A stretch of DNA of 64,000 bases. Origin: Vibrio crassostreae. Its GTDB lineage: Bacteria; Pseudomonadota; Gammaproteobacteria; Enterobacterales; Vibrionaceae. The DNA is taken from NCBI RefSeq assembly GCF_024347415.1, contig NZ_AP025476.1, forward strand, positions 1,364,001 to 1,428,000. The letters are read 5' to 3'. Below the pieces are notes generated by a model. That model worked only from the letters and a program-made list of their open reading frames with translations. It searched no databases and was not told the DNA's origin. A program made the position numbers and the translations under genes. Below are positions 25,396 through 35,444 of this stretch, piece by piece. The number at the start of each line of letters is the position of its first letter. Position 1 is the first letter of the stretch.

Positions 25396-26898
25396 TTATG
25401 CGGGCTGAGCAACAAGGCTTTCGCGTTCGAGTTCACTAGCGATATTTTTGCCATCTTTGTAGGTTGCAGCGATCGAAACAAACGCTTGTTCAACCGCTAG
25501 AAATGCGTCAACAACTTGCGGATCAAAATGCGTCCCATTGCCTTCTAAAATGATCTGTTTAGCTTGTTCATGAGTAAAGGCTGGTTTATAGACTCGCTTC
25601 GAAATGAGAGCATCATAAACATCGGCCAATGCCATTAAACGGCCAGATAACGGGATATCTTCACCAGACAACTGATTGGGATAACCACTGCCATTCCATT
25701 TCTCGTGGTGAGTCAGAGATATCTCCTTTGCGACTCTTAAGAAAGAGCTACTTCCCAACTGCTTTTCTGCAATAGATAACGCTTCGGCGCCAATAGCAGG
25801 GTGACCTTTCATTATCTCAAACTCTTCGTCCGTCAATTTACCCGGTTTCAATAACACGCTATCAGGCACACCCACTTTGCCTACGTCGTGCAAAGGCGCA
25901 GATTTGTAGAGCAACTCGATGTAGTTTGGTGTTAACAAGCTTGAGTGGATTTCTGATTTGCTGAGTTCTTGTGCGAGCACCTTAACGTATTCTTGAGTTC
26001 TAAGGATGTGTGCGCCCGTTTCATTGTCTCTCGATTCGGCGAGCGCAGATAGGCTAACAATCGCAACGTCACGTGTGGTTTTAACTTCGTTTTGCGCGGT
26101 TTCGAGGCTATCAAGCATAGTGTTGGTCATTGAGGCCATTGAACCAAGCTCGTTGTAGCCGAAAATAGGTAAGCGAACGCCTTGCTCGCCATTGGTCACC
26201 TTGTTTAATGCACACTCTTGGCTTAGGAGAATGCGCTTAATTAGTTTGCTCCAAAGCGTCATGATGGTAATCGCATATCCACCCAGCACCACCGCCAAAT
26301 AAATAAACTCTTTGATTACGCTGATCTTCCCTGTGCCATCCAATAAGCGATCTGGGTTGTGTTCTAGCCAAAAGATGTCCTTGACGGCAATCATAGTTAG
26401 CATGGTGGTTAGTGTTACCAGAAGCACGATAACTAAACCAATCATTTGCTTAACCAGCGAACGCCTTTCACCAACCAGTTGGAAGTCAAATTGTCCAGTC
26501 GTCTCCATTTTATCCATTTGGCTGAGCTTAGCGTTCAATTGGAGAATGGTTCCGGTAAAGAAGCCGAATAGACTCATGCCAAACAACACCTTCAAATTGC
26601 TATCTATAGTGAATTCGTAGCTTAAGTTGTAGTAGAGCGCGAACGGGACACTTGCGGCAAAAAATAGAAGGGTATCAAGCTGCGCGAATCGACCTTGTTT
26701 AACTAATGTATGTTGCGCTAATAAATAACGACGCGCGATCCATACTAAGGCAAAAACAATACTGACTTGTGTGAAAATCTCTAACGTCGTTAAGCTCTCG
26801 AGCATAGGGCATACCCGGCTGCCGTAGGTGCCAAACAGTACGCCAGCAATGACGTATAACTTAGTCGTTAGCGATTGATTGTAATTTGAAGTATCCAT
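25396..26898 (-). CDS. Membrane HD-GYP domain protein (putative c-di-GMP phosphodiesterase)
   Basis: A 500-residue protein. The N-terminal half holds about six membrane helices (from about residue 10 to 225), then a HAMP-like linker near 225-275. The HD-GYP domain at about 280-480 has the diagnostic residues LHDVGKVGVPDSVLLKPGKL, the HHEKWNGSGYP motif and LADVYDALISKRVY. This domain hydrolyses cyclic di-GMP. The membrane part has no recognised ligand-binding domain. The gene order HD-GYP before aspC is, from memory, kept in V. cholerae. Confidence 0.88.
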   Translation of the reverse strand: MDTSNYNQSLTTKLYVIAGVLFGTYGSRVCPMLESLTTLEIFTQVSIVFALVWIARRYLLAQHTLVKQGRFAQLDTLLFFAASVPFALYYNLSYEFTIDSNLKVLFGMSLFGFFTGTILQLNAKLSQMDKMETTGQFDFQLVGERRSLVKQMIGLVIVLLVTLTTMLTMIAVKDIFWLEHNPDRLLDGTGKISVIKEFIYLAVVLGGYAITIMTLWSKLIKRILLSQECALNKVTNGEQGVRLPIFGYNELGSMASMTNTMLDSLETAQNEVKTTRDVAIVSLSALAESRDNETGAHILRTQEYVKVLAQELSKSEIHSSLLTPNYIELLYKSAPLHDVGKVGVPDSVLLKPGKLTDEEFEIMKGHPAIGAEALSIAEKQLGSSSFLRVAKEISLTHHEKWNGSGYPNQLSGEDIPLSGRLMALADVYDALISKRVYKPAFTHEQAKQIILEGNGTHFDPQVVDAFLAVEQAFVSIAATYKDGKNIASELERESLVAQPA

Positions 26899-27082
26899 CG
26901 AAAAGCCTTTGTTCTCATTCTTATTAGATTCACGACTTTAGAATTACGAATGATTAGTATAACTGACGTGAATAAGACCGGAAATTCTATCGATAGCTTT
27001 CGTGGATTGATACAAGAAACTGGTTTGTGTTAGAGATTTGTTAGCTAGGTGAGGGTTATTACCGCATTTTTATGAAGATACT

Positions 27083-27115
27083 TGAATAGCCTCGGTCGAG
27101 GTTCGAGGCTATTCA
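27083..27115. repeat. Perfect 12-bp inverted repeat
   Basis: TGAATAGCCTCG (27083-27094) pairs with CGAGGCTATTCA (27104-27115) around a 9-base loop. It is between the HD-GYP start and the end of the small reverse-strand gene at 27174. It lacks a T run on either side, so it may be a Rho-assisted terminator or a protective 3' hairpin. Confidence 0.6.
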
Positions 27116-27173
27116 GTCGGTATATTTGACTCAAGTCGCGAGTGATTGAGTTCGCGACCTACTTTAAATCAAA

Positions 27174-27473
27174 TTACTTTTTCAGATTGATTTCAGCTTC
27201 AATAGAGCCTGTTTCAATCTCAGGGTGAGATGCTAGTTTGTCTGCAGCCCATTGGTTGATGTGTTTCAGAATAGCAGACACTGCGTGTTTTTCTGTTGGT
27301 GCTTGGTCTTGTTCTACATCGATCTTTTGCTTTGGATGTGAGCCTGTCGCATCTTCAGCAATATGGAGCCAATCTGGGTGCCAGTAATATGGCTGGCCGC
27401 TCGGTGTTGTCCAACTGTGAACACCGTTTGACTCTCCTTTATAACTTAATTGGTCTGCTTCTATTTTTTTCAT
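27174..27473 (-). CDS. Small conserved-looking hypothetical protein
   Basis: A 99-residue soluble protein without signal or membrane segment. Its centre holds aromatic-rich sequence SWTTPSGQPYYWHPDWLHIA and its second half is charged and helical. GAGA precedes the ATG. I do not recognise a family. It is divergent from the MocR regulator and followed by an inverted repeat. Confidence 0.65.
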   Translation of the reverse strand: MKKIEADQLSYKGESNGVHSWTTPSGQPYYWHPDWLHIAEDATGSHPKQKIDVEQDQAPTEKHAVSAILKHINQWAADKLASHPEIETGSIEAEINLKK

Positions 27474-27692
27474 TGTTATCTCGCATGTTTTTGGGTTACA
27501 TCAAATTATTGAGGTAGCAAAGCCAACACAGCTCCTACCGTGGGTACAAACTTAGCAAAGCTTACAAAGTTATCTGTGAACTAATTCACACTATTGTGGA
27601 AATTAGGCACGATCATATGGATAGCAGCAATAGTTGGTGGCGTAAGTGATAAAATCACCGGCTCACAGAATTTTTCTAGGTAGTACAATTAG

Positions 27693-29090
27693 ATGGCGCG
27701 TTATGAAGAGCTTGCAAAGGACATTCGAACTCAGATAGCGAACAATACGTGGCGTTCCGGAGAGAAGATCCCTTCGGTACGCATGAGTTGTCGTAATTAC
27801 AACGTCAGCAATAGTACTGTCTTACAAGCCTACCAGTTGCTAGAAAGCGAAGGGTGGATCATCGCTAAACCTCAGTCGGGCTACTTTGTCGCGCCGAGAC
27901 TGGACGGCGTTGATTACGTAGAGCCTCGTGAAAAGAAAGCCATTAATGACCGCTTATTTGATTTTTTGAAGTCGAGTTCAGCCGAGGGTGTGATTCCTTT
28001 CGGTTCTGCATTTCCAGATCCCGATCTTTTCCCATTACCTACCTTGACTCGAAATCTAGCCAGTGCCGGCAGGAAGATGACGGGTGCCAGTGTGATTAAC
28101 AATCTGCCTCCTGGAAGTGAGTCTTTAAGAAGGCAAATCGCACAGCGTTATCTGCAGCAAGGCATTACAGTTAATCATCAAGACATCGTGATTACGTCAG
28201 GTGCAATGGAAGCGCTCAACTTGAGCCTGCAAACGGTCACTAAGCCGGGTGATAACGTAGTGATCGAATCTCCCGCATTCTATGGTGCTCTGCAGGCTGT
28301 CGAAAGGCTAGGGCTTAACCCTATCGAAGTGGATGTTTGCCCAATTAATGGATTGAACATAGATCAGTTTGAAAACGCACTACAAAACCAAGATGTCAAA
28401 GCGTGTTGGCTGATGACGACTTTTCAGAACCCGACGGGAACCAGTTTGTCGGAACAGGCGAAGCGCCGTGTGGTAGAGATTGCAGAACAACATGAAACCT
28501 ACATTATTGAAGATGACGTGTATGGCGACCTTTATTACGAAGGGCATAAACCGAAACCACTTAAGGCTTTCGATAAGACCGATTCTGTTTTGTTGTGTGG
28601 GTCGTATTCAAAAAGCTTATGTCCGGGCTATCGAATAGGTTGGGTTGTGAACACGCCTTTTAACGATGCGATTCAAAAGTTGCAGCTTCTTTCTACGTTA
28701 TCGAGTAGCGCTCCCGTTCAACTTGGTGTCACCCATTTTTTAACGCATGAAAGCTACGACAATCACCTTCGTAAACTACGTAAAAACCTGTTAGTCAGGA
28801 AAGAGCGATTTATAGACGTCATTAAGCAGTACTTCCCGCATTCAATCGAGATTGAAGAACCAGCTGGTGGCTACTTTATATGGATTCGTTTCTCTGAAAA
28901 ATTCGACAGCCAACAATTTCATCAACTGGCTATTGAGCAAGGTATTAGCGTCGCATCTGGCGACCTGTTCAGTGAGCAGGGCAGAGTGGATAACGCGATA
29001 CGATTGAACTTCTCTTATGAATTGACAGAAGAGAAAGAACAAGCGCTTATCTTGCTTGGTAAACTTGCACATCAACTCACGAACTCGTAA
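27693..29090 (+). CDS. MocR-type regulator (GntR helix-turn-helix fused to aminotransferase)
   Basis: A 465-residue protein. The first 75 residues form a GntR winged helix (EELAKDIRTQIANNTWRSGE, SVRMSCRNYNVSNSTVLQAY). The rest is a fold type I aminotransferase with the PLP lysine in GSYSKSLCPGYRIGW and NPTGTSLSEQAKRR. Such MocR proteins use PLP and an amino compound as signals and control vitamin B6, taurine, GABA or amino acid genes. It resembles E. coli YdcR in layout. The target is not evident; the divergent small gene at 27174 and the small membrane protein downstream are candidates. Confidence 0.88.
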   Translation: MARYEELAKDIRTQIANNTWRSGEKIPSVRMSCRNYNVSNSTVLQAYQLLESEGWIIAKPQSGYFVAPRLDGVDYVEPREKKAINDRLFDFLKSSSAEGVIPFGSAFPDPDLFPLPTLTRNLASAGRKMTGASVINNLPPGSESLRRQIAQRYLQQGITVNHQDIVITSGAMEALNLSLQTVTKPGDNVVIESPAFYGALQAVERLGLNPIEVDVCPINGLNIDQFENALQNQDVKACWLMTTFQNPTGTSLSEQAKRRVVEIAEQHETYIIEDDVYGDLYYEGHKPKPLKAFDKTDSVLLCGSYSKSLCPGYRIGWVVNTPFNDAIQKLQLLSTLSSSAPVQLGVTHFLTHESYDNHLRKLRKNLLVRKERFIDVIKQYFPHSIEIEEPAGGYFIWIRFSEKFDSQQFHQLAIEQGISVASGDLFSEQGRVDNAIRLNFSYELTEEKEQALILLGKLAHQLTNS

Positions 29091-29217
29091 AACCTTAAGT
29101 CCCTCATAAAAAAGACAATCATTCCAACTGTACGGGTTGTTTGTGGCGTAACTGTACGCCTAATTGGCAAGAGAGTTATGATTCAATAACGGTAGACCAA
29201 ATATTGGAGATACCGTT

Positions 29218-29424
29218 ATGTTGAAAATGACTATGGGAAATGAAGTTAAGCTGATTATCGTCGCGATTGTGTGTGCGCTTCTGCTTATTCTCGGCCACGT
29301 ACTGCTAGCAAAAGCGTTCGCTGATATGGCGTGGGCGGAATACACCACTGCGGCTATCCCGTTCGTTATGATGGCAATCTGCGGTCTCGCAATAAAATAC
29401 GCTATCGACCAAGATGTTGATTAG
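29218..29424 (+). CDS. Small two-helix membrane protein
   Basis: A 68-residue protein with two predicted membrane helices (about 12-32 and 43-62) and the charged tail DQDVD. GGAGA lies upstream of the ATG at 29218 at a workable distance. I do not recognise a family. It lies 128 bases after the MocR gene on the same strand. Confidence 0.6.
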   Translation: MLKMTMGNEVKLIIVAIVCALLLILGHVLLAKAFADMAWAEYTTAAIPFVMMAICGLAIKYAIDQDVD

Positions 29425-29454
29425 TTTTTGAATAACTAGTCTCTGATGGTGATA

Positions 29455-29477
29455 AGCAGAAGCAGAAGCAGAAGCAG
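29455..29477. repeat. AGCAGA hexamer tandem repeat
   Basis: Nearly four copies of AGCAGA in non-coding DNA after the small membrane protein gene. It might vary in length between strains. Confidence 0.8.
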
Positions 29478-29502
29478 CCGTCGCCTTGTTTTATTCAGAA
29501 CA

Positions 29503-29534
29503 TAAAAAAACCTCCGCGATTGCGGAGGTTTTAT
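29503..29534 (-). terminator. Bidirectional terminator after asnS
   Basis: Stem AACCTCCGC (29509-29517) with GCGGAGGTT (29522-29530), with A run and T run at the two sides. Confidence 0.88.
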
Positions 29535-29569
29535 TTGTTCTTAACTTATAAATCGAATAGGTTTTCGAA

Positions 29570-30970
29570 TTAGAAGTTTGCAGAGCGTGGCGTACGTGGG
29601 AATGGAATCACGTCACGAACGTTGCCCATACCTGTTACGTAAGATACTAGACGCTCGAAACCAAGACCAAAGCCAGCGTGCGGCACTGTGCCGTATTTAC
29701 GTAGGTCGCGGTACCAGCTCATGTGCTCAGGGTCGATACCCATAGCAATCATACGCTCGTCTAGAATGTCTAGACGCTCTTCACGTTGTGCACCACCGAT
29801 GATTTCACCGATGCCTGGTGCAAGTACGTCCATTGCTGCAACTGTTTTGCCGTCGTCGTTTAAGCGCATGTAGAAAGCTTTGATGTCTTTCGGGTAGTTC
29901 TTAACGATAACAGGCGCTTTGAAGTGCTCTTCAGCTAGGTAACGCTCATGCTCAGAAGACATGTCGATGCCCCACTCAACGTCAAACTCAAATTTCTTAC
30001 CAGAGTCTAGTAGGATTTGGATTGCGTCAGTGTAGTCAACTTGTGCGAAGTCAGCGTCAACGAATTGCTCTAGACGAGTAATTGCTTGCTTGTCGATGCG
30101 AGAAGCGAAGAACTCAAGGTCGTCGCGGCGCTCTTCAAGAACAGCAGCGAAAACGTACTTAAGCATGTCTTCAGCCAGTTTCGCTACGTCGTTAAGGTCT
30201 GCAAACGCAACTTCAGGCTCAACCATCCAGAACTCAGCTAGGTGGCGGCTTGTGTTTGAGTTTTCAGCACGGAACGTAGGACCGAACGTGTAAACCTTGC
30301 TTAGTGCACAAGCGTAAGCTTCAGCATTAAGTTGGCCAGATACTGTTAGGAACGTCTCTTTACCGAAGAAATCTTCGTTGAAGTCTACGTCGCCTTTTTC
30401 AGTGCGTGGTAGGTTTTCCATGTCTAGCGTAGAAACACGGAACATTTCACCAGCACCTTCTGCATCAGATGCAGTGATAAGCGGAGCAGAAGTCCAGAAG
30501 AAGCCTTGCTCGTGGTAGAAACGGTGAATCGCTTGAGATAGACAGTTACGTACACGTGCTACTGCGCCAATCACGTTTGTACGTGGACGTAGGTGAGCAA
30601 CTTCACGAAGGTATTCGATAGAGTGACGTGTCTTAGCCATTGGGTAAGTGTCAGCATCTTCAACCCAACCCACAACTTTAACGTCAGTTGCTGCTAGTTC
30701 GAAGTCTTGACCTTTCGCAGGAGACTCAACAATCTTACCTGTTACTTCAACAGAGCAGCCAGTTGTTAGCTTTAATACTTCGTTTTCGTAATTATTAAGA
30801 TTATTAGGAACCACGGCCTGAATCGGGTCGAAACAAGAGCCGTCATAAATGGCAAGGAAAGAGATTCCAGCTTTGGAATCACGACGTGAACGGATCCAGC
30901 CGCGAACAGTTACTTCACTGTCTACCGCTAGCTTGCCGCCAAGTACGTCTGTTACAGGCGCGTAAGTCAT
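29570..30970 (-). CDS. asnS: Asparaginyl-tRNA synthetase
   Basis: A 466-residue class IIb aminoacyl-tRNA synthetase, the family length. It has the N-terminal OB-fold anticodon-binding domain ([20 protein letters not shown], residues about 18-37). Class II motif 2 is [18 protein letters not shown] and motif 3 is [15 protein letters not shown]. The protein charges tRNA-Asn with asparagine. I chose the ATG at 30970, giving [12 protein letters not shown] as in E. coli; the GGAGA preceding it fits. An in-frame ATG at 30988 has no ribosome-binding site. Confidence 0.95.
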   Translation of the reverse strand: MTYAPVTDVLGGKLAVDSEVTVRGWIRSRRDSKAGISFLAIYDGSCFDPIQAVVPNNLNNYENEVLKLTTGCSVEVTGKIVESPAKGQDFELAATDVKVVGWVEDADTYPMAKTRHSIEYLREVAHLRPRTNVIGAVARVRNCLSQAIHRFYHEQGFFWTSAPLITASDAEGAGEMFRVSTLDMENLPRTEKGDVDFNEDFFGKETFLTVSGQLNAEAYACALSKVYTFGPTFRAENSNTSRHLAEFWMVEPEVAFADLNDVAKLAEDMLKYVFAAVLEERRDDLEFFASRIDKQAITRLEQFVDADFAQVDYTDAIQILLDSGKKFEFDVEWGIDMSSEHERYLAEEHFKAPVIVKNYPKDIKAFYMRLNDDGKTVAAMDVLAPGIGEIIGGAQREERLDILDERMIAMGIDPEHMSWYRDLRKYGTVPHAGFGLGFERLVSYVTGMGNVRDVIPFPRTPRSANF

Positions 30971-30988
30971 GTTGATTTCATTCTCCAT

Positions 30989-31528
30989 TGAGGGACAAAT
31001 TCAACTCAAAGTCTCTGGCATTGCTGCAAATAAACATACATTTGCACAATAATTAGCCGAAACATTAAGTTGTATAAACTTTTTAAATCGATTGAACATA
31101 TTACCTGTCATACCGACAGCTTCAACCTTTATTCTTGCTTGGTGAAAGAAATATTGTGTCTACTGACGATAAATAGGTTTGAGGGTGTGTTTTTTGTTCG
31201 ATCTTAGCGTCAGCCTTACCTGTCACCCTATGTGAGCTGTTGAACGAGCAAGGCGTAATCGAAACCTTTGTTTTCAATAATGGGAGTGTGATTGTGTTGA
31301 AACTCGCTCTATATTGGCGCGGATTCAGTCATATTGGACTTGATCACCTTCTTAATTTCCCATTAAAGCAACAAGAGGAGTTTAATATCTACGTGTTAAT
31401 TACGCCGCCTTAACCCCTGCATTCTCTCTACACCCGCACTTTTCGAGCGCTCGCTCATTCAAGAAAAACAGTCGATCAGATTATGTCTCAACAAGGCAGG
31501 ACTGGCTGTACAAGTAAAAGAGAATTAC
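30989..31528. other. 540-base intergenic region asnS-sulP
   Basis: Non-coding DNA between divergent genes. It contains the small palindrome CGAGCGCTCG near 31448 and AGAGGAGTT-like purine-rich sequence near 31373. No RNA gene, riboswitch fold or clear operator was identified. A long leader for the SulP transporter mRNA is possible. Confidence 0.4.
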
Positions 31529-33019
31529 ATGCTTAATTATTTAAAAAAACACTGGTTATCAAACGTTAAAGGAGATTCATTATCTGGGATTGTGGTTGCA
31601 CTCGCATTGATCCCTGAAGCCATCGCATTTTCAATTATTGCAGGCGTTGACCCTAAAGTAGGGCTCTATGCTTCGTTCTGTATTTGTGTCGTAACCGCTT
31701 TGGTTGGCAGTCGTCCGGGAATGATTTCCGGTGCAACAGGCGCTATGGCGCTATTAATGGTTACCTTAGTGAGAGAGCACGGACTAGAATATCTACTCGC
31801 TGCTTCATTTTTAGCTGGCGTCATTCAAATCGCAGCTGGGTATCTCAAGCTTGGTAACCTGATGAATTTCGTTTCTAAATCGGTGATTACTGGATTTGTT
31901 AACGCGCTCGCCATCCTAATCTTCATGGCCCAGCTCCCTGAATTGGTCAACGTCCCTTCGAGCGTTTATGTATTAGTCGCTTTGGGTTTGGCGATCATTT
32001 ATCTGCTTCCTTATTTCCCCAAGTTTGGTCGTGCAATACCTTCTCCATTAGTCGCGATTGTTGCCCTGACAGTCATTAGTTTGTTGTTCGGATTAGATGT
32101 GAGAACGATTGGTGATATGGGTAAGCTTCCAGATTCACTGCCTGTGTTCTTGATTCCTAATATTCCATTCACGTTTGAGACGCTTGCAACCATCCTGCCA
32201 TATTCGATTGCTCTATCTCTGGTTGGCTTGTTGGAATCCTTGATGACAGCGACAATAGTGGATGACCTGACCGATACTGAAAGCAATAAAAACAATGAGT
32301 GTAAAGGGCAGGGCGTTGCCAATATAGTGGCCTCCCTTTTTGGTGGTATGGCGGGGTGTGCAATGATCGGTCAGTCAATCATTAACATCAAATCAGGCGG
32401 CTTAACCCGATTGTCCAGCATGATTGCCGGGGTTGTTTTGTTATTAATGGTAGTGTTTGTTTCTGATTGGTTGAAGCTGATACCGATGGCAGCATTAGTG
32501 TCTGTGATGATCATGGTTTCTATCGGCACATTCTCGTGGCGTTCTATTGTTGAGCTAAAAGACCACACACTTCCAACTAATGTAACCATGTTAGCGACCG
32601 TGGCGGTGGTGGTGTTTACTCATAACTTAGCGATAGGTGTTGCGGTTGGCGTGGTGTTATCGGCTCTGTTTTATGCACATGCCAGCAAATCCATGGTGTT
32701 TATATCCGATGAAGTGGTGACCAACGAAATGCACACCATTCACCGAGTGAAAGGCCATGTCTTCTTTGCTTCGTCTGATGCGTTTGTCGACCTATTTGAT
32801 TATGACAACGCGACCTCTTTAGTGACGATCGATATATCGGATGCTTCGTTCCTAGATAACACTTCGGTTGAGGCGCTTGATAAGGTTGTGTTCAAGTTCC
32901 GCAAAAAGGGGGCTTATGTGGAGGTTTCTGGAATGGATACCGTGAGTGCGAATCTGATATTCAAACACGCGATGTACCACAAGCATAAAGACTTAACCGC
33001 GGTTTCCATTACGCATTAA
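31529..33019 (+). CDS. SulP/SLC26-family anion transporter
   Basis: A 496-residue inner-membrane transporter with about 10-14 helices up to residue 385, then a cytoplasmic STAS domain (about 400-490, with [22 protein letters not shown]). The family opening [21 protein letters not shown] and the [11 protein letters not shown] segment are clear. SulP proteins move sulfate, bicarbonate or dicarboxylates, often with sodium or protons. The substrate cannot be told from sequence. AGAGAATTAC precedes the ATG. It is convergent with the chemoreceptor gene. Confidence 0.9.
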   Translation: MLNYLKKHWLSNVKGDSLSGIVVALALIPEAIAFSIIAGVDPKVGLYASFCICVVTALVGSRPGMISGATGAMALLMVTLVREHGLEYLLAASFLAGVIQIAAGYLKLGNLMNFVSKSVITGFVNALAILIFMAQLPELVNVPSSVYVLVALGLAIIYLLPYFPKFGRAIPSPLVAIVALTVISLLFGLDVRTIGDMGKLPDSLPVFLIPNIPFTFETLATILPYSIALSLVGLLESLMTATIVDDLTDTESNKNNECKGQGVANIVASLFGGMAGCAMIGQSIINIKSGGLTRLSSMIAGVVLLLMVVFVSDWLKLIPMAALVSVMIMVSIGTFSWRSIVELKDHTLPTNVTMLATVAVVVFTHNLAIGVAVGVVLSALFYAHASKSMVFISDEVVTNEMHTIHRVKGHVFFASSDAFVDLFDYDNATSLVTIDISDASFLDNTSVEALDKVVFKFRKKGAYVEVSGMDTVSANLIFKHAMYHKHKDLTAVSITH

Positions 33020-33069
33020 TCATTGTATAAGGTTGTTTGAAAGCCTGAACTAGACATTGTTAGGAAGAT

Positions 33070-33098
33070 AAAGCGCTCATTGTTGAGCGCTTTTTTGT
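33070..33098 (+). terminator. Bidirectional terminator, SulP gene and chemoreceptor gene
   Basis: Stem AAGCGCTCA (33071-33079) with TGAGCGCTT (33084-33092), then a T run. Confidence 0.85.
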
Positions 33099-33108
33099 TG
33101 TAGAAGAC

Positions 33109-34731
33109 CTATGGGTTCTTCTTTGTACTCGACAAAGTAAATTGATTAATCAGTGACTCAAGGTGATCGGACAGTTCTTCCAAGTCATTACTGATCCCAC
33201 GAGTTTCACCAGCAGAGCGCGACGTATTATCGGCATGAGAGGTAATGGTCTCAACTTTTTGCTGCACATCTTGGGTAGCGTGTGTGGTCGATTGTGTCTG
33301 TTGTTGAATATTTTGTGCATGAGCTAGCACTTGTTTCATCTCTTTTACAACACCATTCATTTCAATTGAAAGTGCATCGATATCTGTTGAGCTTTGATGC
33401 GCTTGTTCGCAAACGCGATCAGCAGAAGCTAGCGATTCTTCACTGCCTTGCTGGAATTGATGAATGATTGACTCAATGCTGCCTGTTGCTTCTGCGGTTC
33501 GTGATGCAAGATGACGAACTTCATCAGCCACTACCGCAAACCCACGCCCTTGTTCTCCCGCACGTGCCGCTTCAATTGCTGCATTCAAGGCCAGAAGGTT
33601 GGTTTGGTCGGCAATACCACGAATCACGCTCAATATTGAAGAGACTTCTCCAGTCTGCTCGTTGAGTGTCAGTATTTTGTGTTTCACTTCTTCTATACTG
33701 CTGACTAGGTTTTTTATCTCACCGCTTGCCTCATGTGCTTGGTTAGCACTCTTGCACGCCACATCGGCGGTGTGATTAATGAGCTCCGACGCGGTTAAAG
33801 TGGCTTGCTCTACATTGACTTGTTGCGCTTGGATACCTTCAACATTGTGTTGTACTTCAGCGGTTTCATTTTGCTGATCGCTGGCGGCTTGCTCGGTAAT
33901 TTGTGCAACGCTGGTCAGCTGGTTGGCAGACGCATTCAATTTGTGAGAGGTGTCTTGTACCTTCTCTAAGCTGTGAGAAACGGTACCCATGAATGAGTTG
34001 ATGGAGTTCGCGAGCGTACCGATCTCATCTTTACTTTGCTCAGGCAGCCGAGTGGATAGGTTTTTATCGTTGCTGACTTGGGTCATAAAGCGAGAAGTTT
34101 GTTGCAGCGGACGAACGATAATCTTACGAATGAGCCCCATTGTAAGAACGAATCCTGCAAACGAGATCACCGCCATAATGCCAATAGCGGTTATGGTTTG
34201 AGTGTTGATTAACGAATTGACATGACTAAGGTTATATTCGAGGCGAATCGCACCTAATATTTCGCCTTCAGGCGCCATATGGCATGCCACGCAATTGGTG
34301 CCACGGTAGTTTTCACTGGATTTCATTGGTAGGGCAATGACTAAGCCTTTACCCCAATCGGCAGAAAAGGGTTCGATAACCGTTTCACCTGCTAGTGCTC
34401 GCTTGTCGATATCATCAACAGGTCTTTGATTGTCATTACCGGGACCGTATAACTTACTTACAGCGTCAGCGCGCAAAACACGAACGTCTTCAATGCCTTC
34501 TTGTGCTAACGCTTTTTGACGCAAGGTCTCTTTTTGCGCCATTGTGCCAGTCAGCATCATCATATTGAGGCTATCGAAATAGTTACTTGCCTTATCGTGA
34601 AGCTGTTCACTCAATACAGAATTAACAAGTTGTTTTTGCTGCGAATATTGAAAGTAGGTCGATATTGCTAGCAAAAAAGTGAACACAATAGCTAGGGCCA
34701 CTAGAATTTTGAAGGTTATAGTTGAGCGCAT
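33109..34731 (-). CDS. Methyl-accepting chemotaxis protein with periplasmic c-type heme motif
   Basis: A 540-residue chemoreceptor. Membrane helices are at about 7-25 and 178-202, with a periplasmic sensor of about 150 residues between. HAMP follows at about 203-255 and the signalling domain ends the protein, with the highly conserved hairpin tip [20 protein letters not shown]. The sensor contains CVACH (C147-C150-H151), the covalent heme attachment motif, in a region ([20 protein letters not shown]) like c-heme PAS/DUF3365 sensors. This suggests a redox or gas taxis receptor rather than an amino acid receptor. It stands alone. No C-terminal CheR-binding pentapeptide was noticed. Confidence 0.9.
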   Translation of the reverse strand: MRSTITFKILVALAIVFTFLLAISTYFQYSQQKQLVNSVLSEQLHDKASNYFDSLNMMMLTGTMAQKETLRQKALAQEGIEDVRVLRADAVSKLYGPGNDNQRPVDDIDKRALAGETVIEPFSADWGKGLVIALPMKSSENYRGTNCVACHMAPEGEILGAIRLEYNLSHVNSLINTQTITAIGIMAVISFAGFVLTMGLIRKIIVRPLQQTSRFMTQVSNDKNLSTRLPEQSKDEIGTLANSINSFMGTVSHSLEKVQDTSHKLNASANQLTSVAQITEQAASDQQNETAEVQHNVEGIQAQQVNVEQATLTASELINHTADVACKSANQAHEASGEIKNLVSSIEEVKHKILTLNEQTGEVSSILSVIRGIADQTNLLALNAAIEAARAGEQGRGFAVVADEVRHLASRTAEATGSIESIIHQFQQGSEESLASADRVCEQAHQSSTDIDALSIEMNGVVKEMKQVLAHAQNIQQQTQSTTHATQDVQQKVETITSHADNTSRSAGETRGISNDLEELSDHLESLINQFTLSSTKKNP

Positions 34732-35177
34732 AAGGTATTAATTTTTTATTTTTTAATGACGCGCATACTGTACGTGTAAGAGTCACTACCACCTATGGGG
34801 TATGGCGAATTGTGTGACCATACTCCGGTTGTGGTTATGTTTCTGTGATGTAGCAAGTTTGTGTTATGTCTTATGTCAAAATATAACGTTGAGTTGTGAA
34901 TTTGATTCTAGTTAGAGGAGAGAGTCTCGGGTTCCATGGGCTAGATGTATTTATCAGCTTGTCTTTTATCAATGAAAATTATTGTATTAGAAGGTTTGGT
35001 GGTCAACTTATATCCAGATAGCTATTTTGTTCAATTTAATAGCAAAAAGTGTGGTTATAGCGTTGTGTTTCGAGTCTCATTCGATAAGATGAGAAGATCT
35101 CTAATGCTAGAGGTAGGGCAGCAACGGATACGCTGCTTCAAATACTATGGAATGTGAATCAATTATTGGACACATAC
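34732..35177. other. Non-coding region before the aromatic leader ORF
   Basis: About 445 bases carrying the promoters of the divergent chemoreceptor and permease transcripts. A purine-rich AGAGGAGAGAG lies near 34914. A reading frame at 34945-35157 (70 codons) lacks a well-placed ribosome-binding site and family signal, so I do not call it. No TyrR box (TGTAAA-N6-TTTACA) was found here. Confidence 0.4.
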
Positions 35178-35375
35178 ATGAAATTCAAGATTACATCGCC
35201 GATTATTGAACCTACGGAAGGTTCACCACATCAGTTAACGCTTACTCACGCTTCTCGTTTTACCTCTCTTAAGACAAGCTCCCCTTTGAACGCCCTGTTC
35301 GACAACGTCTCTGCACGCTTCTTTACCGCTTATCGCTCCTATTGTTATTCGTTTTATAACTTTATTTCTATCTGA
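35178..35375 (+). CDS. Putative Phe/Tyr-rich leader peptide before the TyrP-like permease
   Basis: A 65-codon frame from ATG 35178, with GGA eight bases upstream, ending 69 bases before the permease start. A GTG at 35154 could extend it by 8 codons. Its last 19 residues contain four Phe and four Tyr (segment RFFTAYRSYCYSFYNF), encoded next to the stop codon. The gene behind it is a probable tyrosine/tryptophan permease. The surrounding RNA is C-rich and G-poor (43 C and 16 G in 35221-35340), like a Rho-utilisation region. The layout recalls tnaC or amino acid attenuator leaders. No intrinsic terminator lies between it and the permease. Coding status is inferred. Confidence 0.5.
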   Translation: MKFKITSPIIEPTEGSPHQLTLTHASRFTSLKTSSPLNALFDNVSARFFTAYRSYCYSFYNFISI

Positions 35376-35444
35376 ATTCCTTTGTCATCCACTTGATGCA
35401 CGAAGACTCACACCTATAAAAACTAAACAAATAAGTTAAAAATA

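Noticed and set aside
29455..29477. Tandem AGCAGA as a CRISPR or attachment site
   Set aside because: Simple hexamer repeat with no spacers and no integrase or cas gene nearby; only a short microsatellite.
34945..35157. 70-codon frame upstream of the aromatic leader ORF
   Set aside because: No well-placed ribosome-binding site, no recognisable family and unremarkable composition. Its stop overlaps a GTG that could start the leader frame, so coupling is possible, but evidence is too weak to call it a gene.
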